From positions 1-36,903 of the forward strand of contig CAIMMI010000033.1 in assembly GCA_903842505.1 (NCBI GenBank): 36,903 nucleotides of DNA, written 5' to 3'. This DNA is from an uncultured Verrucomicrobiota bacterium (GTDB lineage Bacteria > Verrucomicrobiota > Verrucomicrobiia > Limisphaerales > UBA9464). The notes under the pieces are model-generated. The model was not told the DNA's origin. It worked only from the letters and a program-made list of their open reading frames with translations, and did no database searches. A program made the position numbers and the translations under genes. Shown in pieces: positions 16,166-24,591 of this stretch (position 1 is its first letter; every line of letters starts with the position of its first letter).

Positions 16166-19075
16166 ATGCGCCGTCTCCCTGTCCTCGCCGGCTTCCTGCT
16201 GACCACGCTCTCCGTCGTGCTCCAGGCCGCTGCTCCAGCCCCTCACTGGATCTGGGGAACGAACGCCGCCCCCAACGAACTCCGCTTCTTCCGTCGCGTC
16301 CTCGAACTCCCCACCCGACCGCGCAAGGCGACCCTCACCATTGCCTGCGATGACCAAGCCGTCATCAGCGTCAACGACCAGGCCGCCGGTCGAACCGAGG
16401 ACTGGAAGTCCCCCACCACGGTCAACCTCACCCGATTCCTCACGCCCGGCCCCAACACCATCAGCATCCTCGCCCGCAATCAGGCCGATGCCGCCGGCCT
16501 TCTCGCCCGCCTGGAACTCACCCTCGGCGACGGTGCCGTCCACGTGCTGGTGACCGACAATGCCTGGGAGACGTCCACCGACGGTGCCTCCGACTGGGCC
16601 CCCGCCCACGACCTCGGCGCGCACGGCATCCAACCCTGGGGCACGGTCCTCAAGTCTCCCCAGGCCACACCCGCCGAATCGCTCCGGACGCTCCCCGGCT
16701 TCCAGGTCGAACTCATCCGCAGCGCGGACGTCGGCGAAGGTTCGTGGGTCAGCATGAGCTTCGATCCGAAAGGCCGGCTCTGGATTTCGCCCCAGGGAAC
16801 CGAACCCCTCCTGCGCGCCACGCTCACCAACGGCCAGGTTTCCGTCCTTCAGCCCGTCCCCACCCCGGCCCGCGCCGCCATGGGCCTGCTCTGGGCCTTC
16901 GACAGCCTCTACGTCAACGGCCGGGGCACCAATGGCCTCGCCCTCTACCGTCTCCAGGACGCCAACGGCGACGACACCTTCGACCGCTGCGACGTCCTCC
17001 AGTCCTGGAAAGGCGACGGCGGCGAACACGGCCCCCACGGCATCGCCTCCGACGGCACCCACCTCTTCGTCATCAACGGCAATTTCGTCACTGTCCCCAC
17101 CAACACCGCCCCCACATCCCCGGTCCGCAGCTCCGCCGATGACGTCGTCCTGCCCCGCATGGAAGACGGCAACGGCTCCGCCAACGGCAGGAAACCGCCC
17201 GGCGGCTACATCGTGCGCATGAAGCCCGACGGCTCCGGGACCGAACTGTTCTCCGCCGGCCAGCGCAACGCCTACGATCTCGCCTTCAACGAGGACGGCG
17301 AACTCTTCACCTTCGACAGCGACATGGAGGGTGACTGGGGCCTGCCCTGGTACCGCCCGAACCGGATCCTCCATTGCTTCGCCGGCGCCGATCACGGCTT
17401 CCGCGAAGGCTCCGCCAAGTGGCCTGCCTACTACGCCGATTCGATGGGCTCGGTCGTCGATGCCGGACTCGGTTCACCCACCGGTCTTGCGTTCGGATCC
17501 GGCACGCGGTTCCCGACTCCCTACCAAAAGGCACTCTTCGCCATGGACTGGAGTTTCGGCCGGATCCTGGCCTTCCACCTCCAACCCGACGGAGCCACCT
17601 ACACCGCCTCGATGGAACCGTTCATCCAGGGCCGCCCCCTCAATGTCACCGACCTCGCCGTCGGACCCGATGGCGCCCTCTACTTCATCACCGGCGGTCG
17701 CGGCATCCAGTCCGGCCTCTACCGCGTGACTTGGACGGGACAAGCAACTTCCCCCGCGGCCCCATCAGCGACTCCATCACCCGCCCGACAACTCCGCACC
17801 CAACTCACCGATCTCGCACGGACCGAATCCCCAGACGCCCTGGAAAAGACCTGGCCGCACCTCGGATCGCCGGATCCCGCCATCCGTTACGCCGCCCGCC
17901 TCGCCCTCGAACGTCAATCGGTCGCAACCTGGAAATCTCGCGCCCTCGCGGAATCCAACGCTCCCGCCGGACTGACGGCCCTGCTCGCCCTCGCCCGATA
18001 CGGATCGACCGCCGACCAACCCGCCCTCCTGAAGGCCCTCGCCCGCTGGCCGCTCGATTCCCTCAACGAAGAACTCTTCCTCCTCAAGCTCCGCACCATC
18101 GAGGTCAGCGTCGCCCGCCACGGCCTTCCCGATGAAGCCCTCCAGAAGCTCGCCGTCGACAAGCTCGGCCGCCAGTTCCCCGGACGCTCGTGGCCCATCA
18201 ACCGCGAACTCTCCCAACTCCTCGTCGCCTTCGGCGCACCCGAGGTCGTCGCCAAGGCCCTCGACCTCCGCGACAACGCACCCACCCAACAGGAAGCCCT
18301 GCATTACCAATCGATCCTCCGGCTCGCGCGTAACGGCTGGAGCACCGAACTCCGCCAACGCTACTTCGCCTGGTTCCATCGCCGTCCAAGACCCACCCAT
18401 CCCACCGCCTACACGGGCTGGTTCCATCAGGTCGGACTCGAACCTTCCAACGGCGCCAGCTTCGATGGCTTCCTGCGCACGATCCGTCAGCAGGCGGTCG
18501 CCTCGCTCGCCGATTCGGAGAAAGGCGAACTGGCCGGCTGGATCACCGGCACCGCCGTCACCAACACACCGCCCGCCGCCGTCGCTCCCAAGCGCAAGCC
18601 CCGTGCCCACGTCCAATCCTGGAAGATGACCGACCTGCAGGACCGCCTCGCCACCTCCACGGGCAACTCCGCGAAGGGAGGCGCCATCTACGAGGAAGCC
18701 CAGTGCTCCGCATGCCATCGACTGGGCAGCGAAGGCGGCGCCGTCGGACCCAACCTCACCGGCGCCGGCGCCCGATACAGCCCCGTCGATCTCCTCCGTA
18801 GCCTCATCGAACCCTCCGCCGTCGTCAGCGAACAGTTCCAGGCTACCGTCCTCACCCTGAAGAACGGCGAAACGGTCGCCGGCCGCATCACCGGCGAATC
18901 CGCCACCGTCGTCTCCGTCCTCGTCGACCCCATCAACGGCCGATCCCACGACTTCCCCAAGGCCAACATCCAGTCCCGTTCGCCCTCCTCCGTTTCGCCC
19001 ATGCCCGAAGGCCTCCTCGACACCTTCACCGCCGACGAAATCCTCGACCTCCTCGCCTTCCTCACCCGCCCCTGA
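16166..19075 (+). CDS. PVC-type dehydrogenase with N-terminal beta-sandwich and cytochrome domain (copy 3)
   Basis: This 969-residue secreted protein has a Sec signal (MRRLPVLAGFLLTTLSVVLQ, AAA at the cleavage region). Residues about 25-160 look like a galactose-binding or rhamnosidase-N-like beta-sandwich (FFRRVLELPTRPRKATLTIA, VNLTRFLTPGPNTISILARN). The dehydrogenase-like propeller follows (about 175-520), then HEAT-like repeats (about 545-780) and a haem-binding domain with CSACH at 847-851 and VSPMPEG near the end. The sandwich may bind a carbohydrate and direct the enzyme to it (inference). It is transcribed away from the peroxiredoxin gene and no downstream gene is coupled. Substrate and electron partner are unknown. 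Confidence 0.9.
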   Translation: MRRLPVLAGFLLTTLSVVLQAAAPAPHWIWGTNAAPNELRFFRRVLELPTRPRKATLTIACDDQAVISVNDQAAGRTEDWKSPTTVNLTRFLTPGPNTISILARNQADAAGLLARLELTLGDGAVHVLVTDNAWETSTDGASDWAPAHDLGAHGIQPWGTVLKSPQATPAESLRTLPGFQVELIRSADVGEGSWVSMSFDPKGRLWISPQGTEPLLRATLTNGQVSVLQPVPTPARAAMGLLWAFDSLYVNGRGTNGLALYRLQDANGDDTFDRCDVLQSWKGDGGEHGPHGIASDGTHLFVINGNFVTVPTNTAPTSPVRSSADDVVLPRMEDGNGSANGRKPPGGYIVRMKPDGSGTELFSAGQRNAYDLAFNEDGELFTFDSDMEGDWGLPWYRPNRILHCFAGADHGFREGSAKWPAYYADSMGSVVDAGLGSPTGLAFGSGTRFPTPYQKALFAMDWSFGRILAFHLQPDGATYTASMEPFIQGRPLNVTDLAVGPDGALYFITGGRGIQSGLYRVTWTGQATSPAAPSATPSPARQLRTQLTDLARTESPDALEKTWPHLGSPDPAIRYAARLALERQSVATWKSRALAESNAPAGLTALLALARYGSTADQPALLKALARWPLDSLNEELFLLKLRTIEVSVARHGLPDEALQKLAVDKLGRQFPGRSWPINRELSQLLVAFGAPEVVAKALDLRDNAPTQQEALHYQSILRLARNGWSTELRQRYFAWFHRRPRPTHPTAYTGWFHQVGLEPSNGASFDGFLRTIRQQAVASLADSEKGELAGWITGTAVTNTPPAAVAPKRKPRAHVQSWKMTDLQDRLATSTGNSAKGGAIYEEAQCSACHRLGSEGGAVGPNLTGAGARYSPVDLLRSLIEPSAVVSEQFQATVLTLKNGETVAGRITGESATVVSVLVDPINGRSHDFPKANIQSRSPSSVSPMPEGLLDTFTADEILDLLAFLTRP

Positions 19076-19379
19076 ACCAGGTAGCCGCCGAGGTCACGAG
19101 GCGGTCCTCCGTAGCAGACGAGGTAACGAGGCTGGATCCTTCCCTCCGCCTCCTCACGTCGTCGGCTACCCGGCGAGCTGTAGCAGCCGAGGTCACGAGG
19201 CGGGGCCGAAGGGAGTTCCCAGTCGCCAGTTCCCAGTTGCCAGAACCGCCTCCTCACGTCGTCGGCTACCCTGCGAGCTGTAGCAGCCGAGGTCGCGAGG
19301 CAGGGCCGAAGGGAAAGCTCGAAGATTTCAGTTTCAAGTTTGAAGCCAGAAGGCTCGGCCCGGCTTGAAACTTGAATCT
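19076..19379. repeat. Module A hairpin array with modules B and C
   Basis: The densest mosaic locus. Module A occurs directly at 19081-19104, 19111-19133, 19180-19203 and 19280-19303, and inverted at 19146-19169 and 19246-19269. Each inverted copy and the following direct copy form a 24-bp stem with 19 matches and a 10-base loop. The pair is duplicated with a 100-base period: 19146-19222 and 19246-19322 differ at three of 77 positions. Module B (19211-19245) separates the units. A module C pair follows: direct 19322-19351 and inverted 19360-19384, the latter just entering the end of the next gene. The locus lies between convergent genes. Confidence 0.85.
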
Positions 19380-21536
19380 TCAAACTTGCGACTCTTTCCC
19401 CACCCCCCACACCCCCAACCATCCTCGCGCCGTCGCCGGATCATTCAGGCACACCGCTCCCGATACGCATCGCGGCACCGGTTCACCTTCCCGCTTCAAC
19501 GGCTGTTCCGCCCGTAGCGCTTCCGCAAACGCCTTGAAGTCCGCATACCCGGCCGCGCGCACCTCCTTCAACGTCCACAGCCGGAATCGCCCGACCCGAC
19601 CCGGCGCAACAAACCGCATCAGACCCAGCGTCAGCCGACCCATCGTGTGGCGCGGGTTGATCTCCACCACCGGCTTGAGCCGCGCCACCCCGCTGGCATC
19701 CCGGTAGACCAGCGCATCGATCCCCAGCGGCCCTTCGTGCCCGAGCCGGCGAAGCTCCGGCTCCAACCGCTCCGCAATCGAACGGAACAACCCATGCACG
19801 CGCCCCGCCAGATCCTCCGGGACCTCCCCTCCACCGAGCGCCCGCACCACCGCCGCCGGCGGACGCCGTTCCATGCGCGGCTCCGCCCAGTTCGACTGAA
19901 ACTGCCCTCGCAGGTCGTTCACCAAGCCGGTGTACCCGACAATCCGCAGGCCCGACCGATCCCTCTCCATCTGCACCGAGAAATCCGCCATTCGCTCCAG
20001 CCACGGCTCCACCACCAACCTCCGCCCGGACGCCAACTGACCCTCCATCCACCGGATCTGTGCCGGCAATACCTCGGGCTCCCAAAGCCGGATCATCCCG
20101 CCTCCCGCGATTCCCAGATCCGCCTTCACCACGACCCGATGATGCCCGCCTTCGCGGATCCTGCGCACCCTGTCCAACGCCTCCGACAATTCCCCGACCT
20201 CAACCCCACAGACTTCCGGCCCGCACAACCACGACGAGGGCTCGACCTCGCCCAGCCATCGCCTCAGGAATTCCACCGACCAAGGCTTGCCGTACAACGC
20301 CTCGCGACCCGATCCAAACCCGCGCAGTTCCGGTCTTCGTGAAGGCGTGACGCGATCCAGCATCGGCCCCAGCAACGCCACGGAATCCGGAGCCCACGCC
20401 CAGGGACTCAGGCCGCCCAACGCCCTTCCCTCGATCACGCTGCCAGCCTGGATCCGTCCCTCCGCCAACTCCTCGAACTCGGGAACCGGAAACCCGGCCC
20501 GGACCAACTCCGTCAGGAACGGCGTCGACGGACGACGCGGCACCAGCACCACATCATCCCGCACGGCGAGATACGTCGGAAGCACGGCCAGGTCCTCCAT
20601 CAGGATCCGCTGCGATTCCGTCGGTTGAAACCCTTCACCCAGCGCCAACCCCGCTTCGGCCAGGGGATTGAACCAATGCACCGTCGGCGCCCGTCCACGC
20701 GAGCGGCCGTAAACTCCCAACTCGGAAATGAATCGGTCATCCAGACCCGCGCTCCGGCGTCCCTCGATGTTCAATGCCCCGCCCTTGGCACGGCTGGGCG
20801 ACAAGGGAAACTTCAGCTGACGCTCGTACGCCTCCCAATCGTCCAGCGTCGGATCCTTCCACTTCCGGAACCACTTCAACCCATACGCCACGTGCCCGAT
20901 CTCGTCGTGATGGATCCGGTCCAGCAACGCCGCCGTCTCCGAATCACCGGCCGCAGCGAAGGCCCGGCCGTACTCGCGCGAAAAATCCAGATTGGCCTGC
21001 TCGAAGGTCAACGGCAGCCCCGACACATAATCCAGCGGCGATGTCATTCCCGACAGCAACCGCCACAGGTGCCCGCTCACCGGCAATTCCCCGAACTCGA
21101 CTCCGCAGGCCCGCATCCGTCCCGTGTACCAGCGCGTGTGTTCCTGCTCGTCCCGCAGCGTCTTCAGCACCCCGCGCCGGAACAAAGCCGGCGCCTCCGG
21201 AAACCGCAGCAGCACCAGCGCCATCAACTCCACCGCCAGCAATTCGTGGTTGGCAAAGAAGTGCAGCACCCGACCCCGTTCGTCCCCGCGATCGAGATGC
21301 CGCGTCCCGGGAAACCCTCCGGCCCCATCCCCCGCCCCACCCACCACCGACTTGAAGCACAGCTCCGTCGGACGCCCAGGCATCGCCGGCGCCGCCATCG
21401 ATGCTCCCGGGCGCTCGTCCGTGAGTTCGCCCGGATCCGCCAGCTTCTCGGCCAGCGTCCGACCAAACAACACCTGTTCCGCAAATTCCCGGATCTCCAC
21501 GACCCGCGTGTTATCGGGAATCCGGGACCACTTCAT
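19380..21536 (-). CDS. Fusion of DUF455 ferritin-like domain and ATP-grasp-like domain
   Basis: This 718-residue protein has two enzyme-like halves. Residues about 60-230 match the DUF455 ferritin-like family, related to di-iron proteins such as MiaE: NHELLAVELMAL (E98, E103), LRDEQEHTRWY (E130, E132, H133) and IHHDEIGHVAYG (E212, H215) offer carboxylate and His ligands. Residues about 285-650 look like a pre-ATP-grasp region and an ATP-grasp fold: VVVKADLGIAGGG (K471, glycine loop 475-480), VVEPWLE (E510) and VVEINPRHTMG (E625, N627). ATP-grasp enzymes join a carboxylate to an amine or similar group; the ferritin-like half could add an oxidation. The substrate is unknown. ATG 21536 has GGGAGGAA about nine bases upstream; a GTG at 21563 lies next to repeat DNA. 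It is downstream of a GT9 enzyme in the same direction. Confidence 0.8.
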   Translation of the reverse strand: MKWSRIPDNTRVVEIREFAEQVLFGRTLAEKLADPGELTDERPGASMAAPAMPGRPTELCFKSVVGGAGDGAGGFPGTRHLDRGDERGRVLHFFANHELLAVELMALVLLRFPEAPALFRRGVLKTLRDEQEHTRWYTGRMRACGVEFGELPVSGHLWRLLSGMTSPLDYVSGLPLTFEQANLDFSREYGRAFAAAGDSETAALLDRIHHDEIGHVAYGLKWFRKWKDPTLDDWEAYERQLKFPLSPSRAKGGALNIEGRRSAGLDDRFISELGVYGRSRGRAPTVHWFNPLAEAGLALGEGFQPTESQRILMEDLAVLPTYLAVRDDVVLVPRRPSTPFLTELVRAGFPVPEFEELAEGRIQAGSVIEGRALGGLSPWAWAPDSVALLGPMLDRVTPSRRPELRGFGSGREALYGKPWSVEFLRRWLGEVEPSSWLCGPEVCGVEVGELSEALDRVRRIREGGHHRVVVKADLGIAGGGMIRLWEPEVLPAQIRWMEGQLASGRRLVVEPWLERMADFSVQMERDRSGLRIVGYTGLVNDLRGQFQSNWAEPRMERRPPAAVVRALGGGEVPEDLAGRVHGLFRSIAERLEPELRRLGHEGPLGIDALVYRDASGVARLKPVVEINPRHTMGRLTLGLMRFVAPGRVGRFRLWTLKEVRAAGYADFKAFAEALRAEQPLKREGEPVPRCVSGAVCLNDPATARGWLGVWGVGKESQV

Positions 21537-21653
21537 CCACTGAATTCCTCCCACGTGACGCACGAGGTCACGAGGCTGGGGCCAAGGGAGTTCCCAGTTG
21601 CCAGTTGCCAGGCCCCAAAACCGCAGCCGCGTACCCCAGGCGCTCGTGCCCCC
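21537..21653. repeat. Modules A and B within a same-strand gene pair
   Basis: A truncated module A (about 21554-21579, ...CACGAGGTCACGAGGCTGG) is followed by the usual linker and module B (21587-21612, GAGTTCCCAGTTGCCAGTTG). The locus lies between the GT9 gene and the DUF455/ATP-grasp gene, both on the minus strand, so it would be transcribed if they form one operon. The Shine-Dalgarno of the fusion gene lies at its left edge. Confidence 0.75.
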
Positions 21654-22766
21654 TCACCCCAGCATCCACCGCAACTCCGACAACACCCGCTCCGGGGCAA
21701 TCCCCGCGAGACACCGATGATCCGCTGGGCAATTCCGAAGGAAACACGGCCCACAAGGTACCGGTTCCCGCACGAACCGATGGCGCGAATCCCCCGGTAG
21801 TCCAGGACCGGTCAGCTCCGGCGAAGTACTTCCGAACGGCACCAGCACCCGCGCGCCCGCCGCTGCCGCGAGGTGCATGGGTCCCGTGTCATTGGTTACC
21901 ACGACCTCACACAGACCGAGCGCCGCCGCCAACTGCGCCAACGACGTCTTCCCCGCCAGCAACCGCACGTGCGTCGCACCCGCCGGCACCAGCGACTGCG
22001 CCAACTCAACATCCGACGGCCCTCCGAACACCGCCACCCCCAACTCCGGATCCAACACCAACTCGCCCACCAACCATCGGAAGGCCTCCGACGGCCAACG
22101 CTTGGCAGGACCATATTCCGCACCGGCATTGATCCCCACCCATCGACGCGACGCTTCGAGGCCGAACCGCTCGCGCACCTCGGTCGTCACCGCAGCATCG
22201 ATCCGCACCACCGGCGCCAGCGGTTCCGGGTTGCCACCCAGCGGTCGCAGCAATCGCAGGTACTGATGAACATGGTGCGCGGCAGGCCCCGGCAAGGGCT
22301 GCCCCCAATGCATCGGACTGTCGCCCCTCGCCAGCACCGCCCGGATCGCTTCGGCGCTCCGCCGAACCATCGGCACCGCTCCGGCATGCGCCTCGACCAC
22401 ATCCGTCAGCATCCAGTTCCGCCAAGGCCACCGGCCACCGACCCGGCGCGGAACCCGACCCAGGAACAGTTCCATCGCCGAGCGCGGGGAATTCGGGAAC
22501 ACCACCCCCAGGTCGAACCGACCGGCCCGCACCCGACGCGACACCGACCACGCGCCCTCGCCATTCGCGATCGTCAGGACTTCGTCGACTCCCGGGTGCC
22601 CCACCCACAACCCTGACAGCTTCGCCTGCGTGAGCAGGGTGATCGACGCCTCCGGGAAACGCTCCCGAAGCCGCATCACCGCCGGAGTCGACATCACCGC
22701 GTCGCCCAGCCAATTCACCGCCCGGACGATAATCCGTCGGGGGAACCTGGGATCAGGTTTTGCCAT
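21654..22766 (-). CDS. Glycosyltransferase family 9 (heptosyltransferase-like)
   Basis: This 370-residue GT-B glycosyltransferase is of the ADP-heptose:LPS heptosyltransferase type. The N-terminal RAVNWLGDAVMSTPAV (residues about 14-29) and the C-terminal VVVTNDTGPMHLAAAAGARV are the family signatures. The CGPCFLRNCPADHRCLAGI stretch near the end is the Cys-rich block typical of WaaF-like members. It acts at the inner face of the cytoplasmic membrane, adding a heptose or similar sugar to lipid A core or another glycolipid. The ATG at 22766 is 23 bases after the stop of the upstream Gfo/Idh gene, so the two are probably co-transcribed. A TTG at 22802 overlapping that gene is less likely. Which core residue it adds cannot be told. 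Confidence 0.9.
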   Translation of the reverse strand: MAKPDPRFPRRIIVRAVNWLGDAVMSTPAVMRLRERFPEASITLLTQAKLSGLWVGHPGVDEVLTIANGEGAWSVSRRVRAGRFDLGVVFPNSPRSAMELFLGRVPRRVGGRWPWRNWMLTDVVEAHAGAVPMVRRSAEAIRAVLARGDSPMHWGQPLPGPAAHHVHQYLRLLRPLGGNPEPLAPVVRIDAAVTTEVRERFGLEASRRWVGINAGAEYGPAKRWPSEAFRWLVGELVLDPELGVAVFGGPSDVELAQSLVPAGATHVRLLAGKTSLAQLAAALGLCEVVVTNDTGPMHLAAAAGARVLVPFGSTSPELTGPGLPGDSRHRFVREPVPCGPCFLRNCPADHRCLAGIAPERVLSELRWMLG

Positions 22767-22789
22767 GGATCCGCTGGGAACCCCGTCGC

Positions 22790-24145
22790 TCAGGCCGTCC
22801 AACCCTTGCGGTATTCACGACGCAGCAATTGCGTCGCTTCCTTCGCACCTGTGGTGAAGCGGAACTTCGGCCCGTCCCAGACCAACGGCACCCGCGCATG
22901 GATCGCGACGTTGCCCAGCAGGATCGTCTCGGTCAGGAGCGATGCGTAATCAAAGCTCGAGAACGGCTTCGGTCCGCCGCGGATCCCCGCCGCCCACTCG
23001 TCCTTCATGCCCTGGTCGCCCCGACCGTTCCGCGCCAGTGTCGGCGCTGGCCCCTCGAACCCGACGAATTGCTTTTCCGGAAGCAGCTTCCAGTCGGACC
23101 CATAATCACTCGGCGAATACAGCACGCCCTTCTCGCCCACGATCAGGCATCCACTGCTGGCCGGCGTCTCGCCGTGGAAGTAGTCCATCGGGGGAAGGTT
23201 CTTCGTCCCGTCCGGGCGCTTGCCCTCATACCAGTGGAACGTCAGCGGCCCGCGCTTGCCGCGCGCCGGGAAATCATAGTGGACCGTCGCCCACGCCGTG
23301 TGCGTCTCGCGGTTCGGCACTTCGCTCTCCGCACGGATCGACGTCGGATGATCCAACTCCAGCGCCATGAACGCCAGGTTGGCCGTGTGGCAACCCATGT
23401 CCCCCAGCGCCCCCGTCCCGAAATCCAGCCAACCGCGCCACTTGAACGGATGATAGGCCGGATGGTACGCACGCGTCGGAGCCGTCCCGAGGAACGCTTC
23501 CCAGTCCACCTCGGCCGGCACCGCCGGCGTATCCTGCGGACGCGCCACCACCCCGGGCGACTGCGGCCACTGCGGCCGGTTCGTCCAGACGTGCACCGAC
23601 TTCACCGCCCCCAGCGCCCCGGCCCGGATCCACTCAACACCCTTCCGCAAGCCATTCTCGGCCGTGCCCTGATTGCCCATCTGGGTCACGACCTTGTGCT
23701 TTCGCGCCAGGTCGCGGAGCCACCGGGCCTCCCACACGTCATGCGTCAACGGCTTCTGCACATACACGTGCATGCCCCGCTCCATCGCCAACGCCGCCGC
23801 CAGCGCATGGTTATGGTCCGGCGTGCTGATCGTCACCGCGTCGATCTTCCCGTCCATCGCATCAAACATCCGACGGAAATCCCGGAACTTCTGGGCCTCG
23901 GGCCACTTCGCCGCCTTCGGCGCCATCATCCGATCGTCGCAGTCGCACAACGCCACGACCTCGCCCAGGTTCGCCGCCTGATCGATGTCACTCGATCCCT
24001 TCCCGCCCACGCCAACCCCGGCCACCCGCAAGCGCGAGTTTGCTCCAATCGCCCGGGCGGGCAGCAACGTGAAGGCAAAGGCGGAGGCGGCCGCGGATCC
24101 GAGGAACAACCGCCGGGAATAAGTCCGTGAAAAAGTGGGGCGCAT
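22790..24145 (-). CDS. Tat-exported Gfo/Idh/MocA-family oxidoreductase (copy 2)
   Basis: This 451-residue paralogue of the protein at 13857 has a twin-arginine signal (YSRRLFLGSAAASAFAFTLL), a Rossmann motif GVGVGGKG (43-50), the QKP variant of the family lysine motif (130-132) and the block FGTGALGDMGCHTANLAF, also present in copy 1. The substrate is unknown; polyols or sugars are usual. Start choice is uncertain: ATG 24145 puts the RR at 11-12, and ATG 24157 or 24172 would add four or nine residues. The long open frame further upstream runs through repeat modules and is rejected. It is the first gene of a minus-strand run with the GT9 and DUF455/ATP-grasp genes. Confidence 0.9.
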   Translation of the reverse strand: MRPTFSRTYSRRLFLGSAAASAFAFTLLPARAIGANSRLRVAGVGVGGKGSSDIDQAANLGEVVALCDCDDRMMAPKAAKWPEAQKFRDFRRMFDAMDGKIDAVTISTPDHNHALAAALAMERGMHVYVQKPLTHDVWEARWLRDLARKHKVVTQMGNQGTAENGLRKGVEWIRAGALGAVKSVHVWTNRPQWPQSPGVVARPQDTPAVPAEVDWEAFLGTAPTRAYHPAYHPFKWRGWLDFGTGALGDMGCHTANLAFMALELDHPTSIRAESEVPNRETHTAWATVHYDFPARGKRGPLTFHWYEGKRPDGTKNLPPMDYFHGETPASSGCLIVGEKGVLYSPSDYGSDWKLLPEKQFVGFEGPAPTLARNGRGDQGMKDEWAAGIRGGPKPFSSFDYASLLTETILLGNVAIHARVPLVWDGPKFRFTTGAKEATQLLRREYRKGWTA

Positions 24146-24591
24146 GTGTGGATCCATCCTGCGCAGAAACATCTCCCCTGACCAGTTCCCAGATGCCGCA
24201 TTCCTTGCCTCCACCGGTGGGAGTGGTTCAGGGGTGGGGCGAGACTCCGTCGAGCCGTTCCAGAGCTTGGAGTTTTCAGTTTCAAGTTTGAAGCGGGAGC
24301 CGGCCTTGAAACTTGAATCTTGAAACTCGGGACTCCCTCCCGGCTCGTGAGGACACTCTCCCCACCGGAGTGCATGGCTCCGCCCGCTTGAAACCCAGAC
24401 CAGAACCCCGGCGCCGACCTCGCCGAGGCCAAGCAGAAGATCGAATCCTGCGCCGCCGCGTCGCCGCTGGAAAACGCCCCATCCGCGTCGCCGATGCAAA
24501 ACCTCCCATTGACTCAGAGGCAATCCGATGGCAGTGGGCCGGGGTCCGCAGCGCCCCACGGCGCCGGGCAATGCGTCCATTGATTGTCACC
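24146..24591. repeat. Mosaic repeat locus B-D-C-C'-D' and leader of ppc
   Basis: Module B (24180-24200), direct D (24231-24260), direct C (about 24263-24293), inverted C (about 24303-24329) and inverted D (24341-24366) form a nested inverted arrangement: D-C on one arm and C'-D' on the other. The next 225 bases to the ppc start show no repeat and no recognisable promoter. The gap separates divergent genes and must hold both promoters. Confidence 0.8.

Noticed and set aside
19076-19379. CRISPR array
   Set aside because: Repeats alternate in orientation, the 100-bp period holds repeat DNA instead of unique spacers, and there are no cas genes.
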